From contig JANQPG010000062.1 in the NCBI GenBank assembly GCA_028289545.1, forward strand, positions 1 to 53,842: a DNA stretch of 53,842 bases, given 5' to 3'. The notes beneath the pieces are model-generated. The model made no database searches. It was not told where the DNA came from and saw only the letters and a program-made list of their open reading frames with translations. Source of the stretch: Woeseiaceae bacterium (lineage in GTDB: Bacteria; Pseudomonadota; Gammaproteobacteria; Steroidobacterales; Woeseiaceae). Numbering within the stretch: position 1 is the first letter of the stretch; the number at the start of each line of letters is the position of its first letter. Position numbers and translations under genes: made by a program. This document shows positions 50,151 to 53,842 of the stretch, piece after piece.

Positions 50151-51247
50151 GGCGTATCACCCGTTGCGGCGTTCGGGAATCGGAGCGTTACGGTATAGCG
50201 GTCGGCGGCGGCCTCGACGTCGACCGCCGCCTTGCTGCCGTAGGCCAGCTCAAAACGCTGGCGCACGTTGGCCAACGCCATTTTGTTGCCGTCTTTCTTT
50301 TCGGGCGCCCCGGCGGCAACCGGGTTCGAGATCGTAATGGACAGGCGATCGTCGATGCGCGAGCCGCTCACGGTGACCGTGCCGCCGCCTTCGAGGCGTT
50401 CTATGCCGTGGTAGATGGCGTTTTCGAGGAGCGGCTGCAAGGTCAGGCTGGGGATGCGGGCGCGCATGGGCAGATCGCCGATGTCCCAGCGGATATTGAG
50501 GCGCTCGCCCAGCCGCAGTTTCTCGATGCGCTGATAGATGGCCGCTACTTCAAACTCCTCCTTGAGCGATGACAGGTCTTTCGAGTTGCCGAGCGAGGCC
50601 CGTAGAAGATCCGACAGGTCCTCGACAGCCTCTTCGGCCTGGCGCGGATCAGATCGGGTCAGCGACGCGATCGTGTTCATGCTGTTGAACAGAAAGTGCG
50701 GGCGTATCAGGGCCTGCAGCGCGCTGATGCGGGCCTGCGCTTCCAGCACGATGCTGCGCCGCCACTCGCTGGCGACGTACAGGTAGCGCATCAAGAGCGC
50801 AATCACGATGCCGCCTATCGTCAGCGTGCGGACGAGAAATGCGCCGTGGCTGTCCTCGATGATGACCGATTCGCCGAATATGCGGGTGAGCTGAAACGCC
50901 GCCTCCGCAAGCAACACGGTCATGACGAGCAGAATGGCATAGCTCAGCACAAAAGCCGTGGTCGGGCCGGCCGCTTCGAGTCGCGAGCGAAACTGGCACA
51001 GCACGGCGCAACCCAGCAGCGCGGCCCAGATGACGAACATGGAGGTTTTCGAAAGCTCGATCAGAAAGCTCGAAGCCGGACTCCAGGCCGCGATTGTCAG
51101 CACAAAAGCGACCAGTTCGGCAACGAGCAACGCGACGAGTACCGTGGGTGTGGCGCAGAAATCCGGGAGATAGGCCTGAGCGGCGGCGTCGCCGCCCGCG
51201 CCCGTGTGATCGGGCTGGTTTTGGTCCGCCTTTTTCAAGGCAGCCAC
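50147..51247 (-). CDS. algZ: LytS-type sensor histidine kinase (AlgZ/FimS-like)
   Basis: The 366-residue protein has about four to five membrane helices (residues about 35-160) and a cytoplasmic His-kinase module with the phosphoryl-acceptor His184 in IRPHFLFNSMNTIASL, an N-box LLENAIYHGIE, and a degenerate ATP-lid ending in LANVRQRFELAYG. The family phosphorylates LytTR regulators; here the stop overlaps the start of the AlgR-like gene (ATGA), so they form one pair. Ligand and signal are unknown. Confidence 0.92.
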   Translation of the reverse strand: MAALKKADQNQPDHTGAGGDAAAQAYLPDFCATPTVLVALLVAELVAFVLTIAAWSPASSFLIELSKTSMFVIWAALLGCAVLCQFRSRLEAAGPTTAFVLSYAILLVMTVLLAEAAFQLTRIFGESVIIEDSHGAFLVRTLTIGGIVIALLMRYLYVASEWRRSIVLEAQARISALQALIRPHFLFNSMNTIASLTRSDPRQAEEAVEDLSDLLRASLGNSKDLSSLKEEFEVAAIYQRIEKLRLGERLNIRWDIGDLPMRARIPSLTLQPLLENAIYHGIERLEGGGTVTVSGSRIDDRLSITISNPVAAGAPEKKDGNKMALANVRQRFELAYGSKAAVDVEAAADRYTVTLRFPNAATGDTP

Positions 51248-51347
51248 GACGGGCGGCGGAAACTCATCACCCTCTTATTCTAGCCCACTTGGTTCTGGCC
51301 AAACGGCTAAATCTATGGCCCCGGTTCAACGACGGTACGGTGGGGCG

Positions 51348-51824
51348 TCAGCCGCAGTGTTCGTTGATCAATTCCCGGGCGCGCTGTTTTGCGGCCTCGC
51401 GTTCGCTTTCGTCCAGATAGACGCGCTCGCCGTTCTCGTCTTCGCGATACAGCCTTGCCGCCTCGTCGAACGTGTTGAGGCGCTGCCGGTTCTCCTCGCA
51501 GGCGGCGGCACGCTCGGCCGACTTCTTCTCTTCTTCGGCTCGTTCCGCATCCTCGGTCTCACGAGCCTGCCGGGCCTCGTCCCGAGTGGCCTGGCGTTCG
51601 AGCCTGGCGTCGATGCCGGCCTGTACGCGCGCAGCGTCGGTGCGCTGTGAGGCGATGGCAACCCGCTCTTCGCTGGCAACGCCGCTCGGACGATCGCCGT
51701 AGTGCACGTTGCCCTCGGCGTCCGTCCACTTGTAGATTTCGCTGGCTCCCGCCAGCGGCATCACCGCGCTGGCGGCAAGCGCCGCGGCTGCGAGCAGCAC
51801 GGCAACTTCTTTAGCGTATTTCAT
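51348..51824 (-). CDS. DUF4124 protein with Glu/Arg-rich coil
   Basis: From the ATG at 51824 the product has 158 residues: a signal peptide (MKYAKEVAVLLAAAALAASA, cleavage near AGASE), the DUF4124 motif EIYKWTDAEGNVHYGDRPSG, and a highly charged helical tail (about 55-150; QATRDEARQARETEDAERAE). It is the second DUF4124 gene here, with the same plan as 27753-28391. Function unknown; predicted periplasmic. It lies 100 bases upstream of algZ with no obvious link. Confidence 0.82.
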   Translation of the reverse strand: MKYAKEVAVLLAAAALAASAVMPLAGASEIYKWTDAEGNVHYGDRPSGVASEERVAIASQRTDAARVQAGIDARLERQATRDEARQARETEDAERAEEEKKSAERAAACEENRQRLNTFDEAARLYREDENGERVYLDESEREAAKQRARELINEHCG

Positions 51825-52014
51825 GACCGTCATCCAGCAATGATTTGACGAGTGATTTAACGATAACTCTTACGACAATTCGCTTGGATTATCTGCCGAC
51901 AAGCACCTCGTTCGCGGCGCTCGTCTCGAACCGAGATTAGACCACTTCCGGGCGCAGTGGCGGAGTGATCCCGGTCACAGCGGCTGCTGTGCGCATGTAG
52001 TTTGCCCGATGGAT

Positions 52015-52041
52015 AAAAAAAGCGGGCCTCTTGGGCCCGCT
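52015..52041 (-). terminator. Intrinsic terminator after amtB
   Basis: On the minus strand AGCGGGCC (52041-52034), loop of five, GGCCCGCT (52028-52021), followed by seven T residues (the AAAAAAA at 52015-52021 on the plus strand). It lies about 120 bases after the amtB stop. The rest of the gap 51825-52159 holds nothing that I can support. Confidence 0.85.
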
Positions 52042-52159
52042 ATCTTATTGTTTTACAGGGAAATTGCTTTTCCTTGCGACGGCTTCCGGCGCGGCCCGGC
52101 GGCTGGCTTATGACAATTTGTTGTCCAAACCGGCCGCCGGGCGTCCCGTAACTGTCGCC

Positions 52160-53449
52160 CTATTCAGACGCCTTGGTGAACTCCGGATAGGCTTCGAGAC
52201 CACATTCACCAATATCCACGCCTTCGTATTCCTCTTCCTCGCTGACGCGAATGCCGAGTGTCATCTTGATCGCAAACCAGACGATGAAACTCATGATGAA
52301 CACCCAGGCGAAGATCGAGACGATGCCGATGAGCTGCCAGACCAGCGAAGCGTCCTCGTTGGTGAAGCACACCGCAATGAGTCCCCAGATGCCGACCACG
52401 CCGTGAACGGAAATGGCGCCAACCGGATCGTCGATCTTCAGCTTGTCGAGCATGACGATGGAGAATACGACCAGCAGGCCGCCAACGGCGCCGATGAGCG
52501 ACGCTTCGATGGGCGCCGGCGTCAGCGGTTCGGCCGTAATGGCGACGAGCCCGGCGAGTGCGCCGTTGAGCGCCATCGTCAGGTCGGCCTTGCCGAACCA
52601 GAGTCTCGACAAGAGCAGCGCAAACACGAGGCCGGCAGCCGCCGCCATGTTCGTGTTGACGAAAATGAGCGCCACTGCGTTGGCCTCGCCGACGTCGGAC
52701 ACCTTGAGTTCCGAGCCGCCGTTGAAGCCGAACCAGCCCAGCCAGAGTATCAGCGTGCCGAGCGTGGCCAGCGGCAGGTTAGCGCCCGGAATGGCGTTCA
52801 CCTGGCCGTTCGGACCGTATTTGCCCTTGCGCGCGCCGAGCAGAATGACGCCGGCCAGTGCCGCCGCCGCGCCGCACATGTGCACGACGCCGGAGCCCGC
52901 GAAGTCCAGGAAGCCGACTTCGCCGTTACCGACGTTGAGCCAGCCGTTACCCCACTTCCAGAAGCCCTGCATCGGGTAAATGAAACCCGTCAGGACCACG
53001 GCGAAGATGAAGAACGACCAGAGCTTCATGCGCTCCGCCACGGCGCCCGACACGATCGACATGGCGGTGGCGACGAACACGACCTGGAAGAAAAAGTCCG
53101 ACAGGCCCGAGTAGTAGGTGTCGCCGCCGCTGGCGATGACGTCGGCTGCCGCGTTGTCGCTCGATCCTAAGAGGCCGCTGCCGAGCTGGAAAAAGCCGCC
53201 GGCGTAATCGTCGCCCGGGTACATGATCGAGTAACCCATGAGCATGTACATGATGCAGGCGATCGAATACAGACCGACGTTCTTGGTCAGGATTTCGGCC
53301 GTGTTCTTGGCGCGTACGAGGCCCGACTCGAGCATCGTGAAGCCCGCGGCCATCCACATGACCAGGGCTCCCATGACCAGGAAGTAAAACGTATCGAGGG
53401 CATAAGCCAGTTCAGTAACCTGCCCCGCTAGTGCTGCTGTGTCTTCCAC
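52160..53449 (-). CDS. amtB: Ammonium transporter AmtB
   Basis: The 429-residue protein has 11 membrane segments and the conserved family sequences DTFYFLVMGALVMWM, VRAKNTAEILTKN, GSGVVHMCGAAAALAG (His190 of the twin-His pair), WFGFNGGS, and ISVHGVVGIWG (His349, the second). These residues line the ammonium channel. The long C-terminal tail (YEGVDIGECGLEAYPEF) is the binding site of the PII protein. glnK lies 29 bases upstream, forming the conserved glnK-amtB pair with the order regulator-transporter. Confidence 0.96.
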   Translation of the reverse strand: MEDTAALAGQVTELAYALDTFYFLVMGALVMWMAAGFTMLESGLVRAKNTAEILTKNVGLYSIACIMYMLMGYSIMYPGDDYAGGFFQLGSGLLGSSDNAAADVIASGGDTYYSGLSDFFFQVVFVATAMSIVSGAVAERMKLWSFFIFAVVLTGFIYPMQGFWKWGNGWLNVGNGEVGFLDFAGSGVVHMCGAAAALAGVILLGARKGKYGPNGQVNAIPGANLPLATLGTLILWLGWFGFNGGSELKVSDVGEANAVALIFVNTNMAAAAGLVFALLLSRLWFGKADLTMALNGALAGLVAITAEPLTPAPIEASLIGAVGGLLVVFSIVMLDKLKIDDPVGAISVHGVVGIWGLIAVCFTNEDASLVWQLIGIVSIFAWVFIMSFIVWFAIKMTLGIRVSEEEEYEGVDIGECGLEAYPEFTKASE

Positions 53450-53478
53450 AAGAAGATCCTCCGCGTGTTCTTATCGTT

Positions 53479-53841
<363 letters not shown>

Positions 53842-53842
53842 T

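Overview
This window is GC-rich, densely coded chromosomal DNA from a gammaproteobacterium. The evidence is gene order: rpmB near radC, dapF-DUF484-xerC-hslV-hslU, ubiE-ubiJ-ubiB, hemC-hemD-hemX-hemY beside an algZ/algR-type two-component pair, pyrE divergent from an exodeoxyribonuclease III gene, and coaBC-dut. Three large TonB-dependent receptors, a TorF-type porin, a GlyGly-CTERM-like metalloprotease and many lipoproteins suggest a free-living, polymer- or peptide-scavenging relative of the Xanthomonadales/Chromatiales/Woeseiales group. That placement is inference, since I could run no search.

Layout. 1-4186: the 5' end of rpmB with a clear sigma-70 promoter, a small basic protein, a membrane protein, a divergent radC, and a patch of unrecognised small genes bounded by an imperfect 38-bp direct repeat. 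4513-14122: two related TonB receptors that flank a two-domain fasciclin protein, plus an AraC-type regulator and a lipoprotein cyclophilin. 14276-18537: a small lipoprotein, a secreted reprolysin-like protease, a DUF6090-like protein and a TorF porin. 18484-23640: the most interesting block. An ECF sigma factor, its anti-sigma factor and a subtilase form one operon. It is divergent from a haem-motif lipoprotein (two CX4CH sites) and an outer-membrane barrel with an N-terminal CXXCH. Both sides of the 177-bp divergent gap carry the same promoter-like element, ATTGAACC-N16-GGTAC, at a natural distance from each start codon. 23866-32443: housekeeping genes (fpr, coaBC, dut, pyrE, xthA, ampG, trmB) with a GFA enzyme and a Rieske protein. 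32590-34803: a third TonB receptor with its own intrinsic terminator. 34888-43393: a long minus-strand run covering lipid acylation, ubiquinone synthesis, HslUV proteolysis, XerC and DapF. 43610-44248: an orphan ParA-type ATPase. 44253-53817: an NAD-binding protein, the haem cluster, algZR, a DUF4124 protein, and the amtB-glnK ammonium module.

Working picture. The accessory part (4.5-24 kb) is devoted to the cell envelope: nutrient receptors, secreted proteases, and a stress- or redox-responsive sigma regulon that appears to make a haem-containing lipoprotein/outer-membrane barrel pair. The remainder is core metabolism. I saw no rRNA, tRNA, CRISPR array, complete insertion sequence or prophage.
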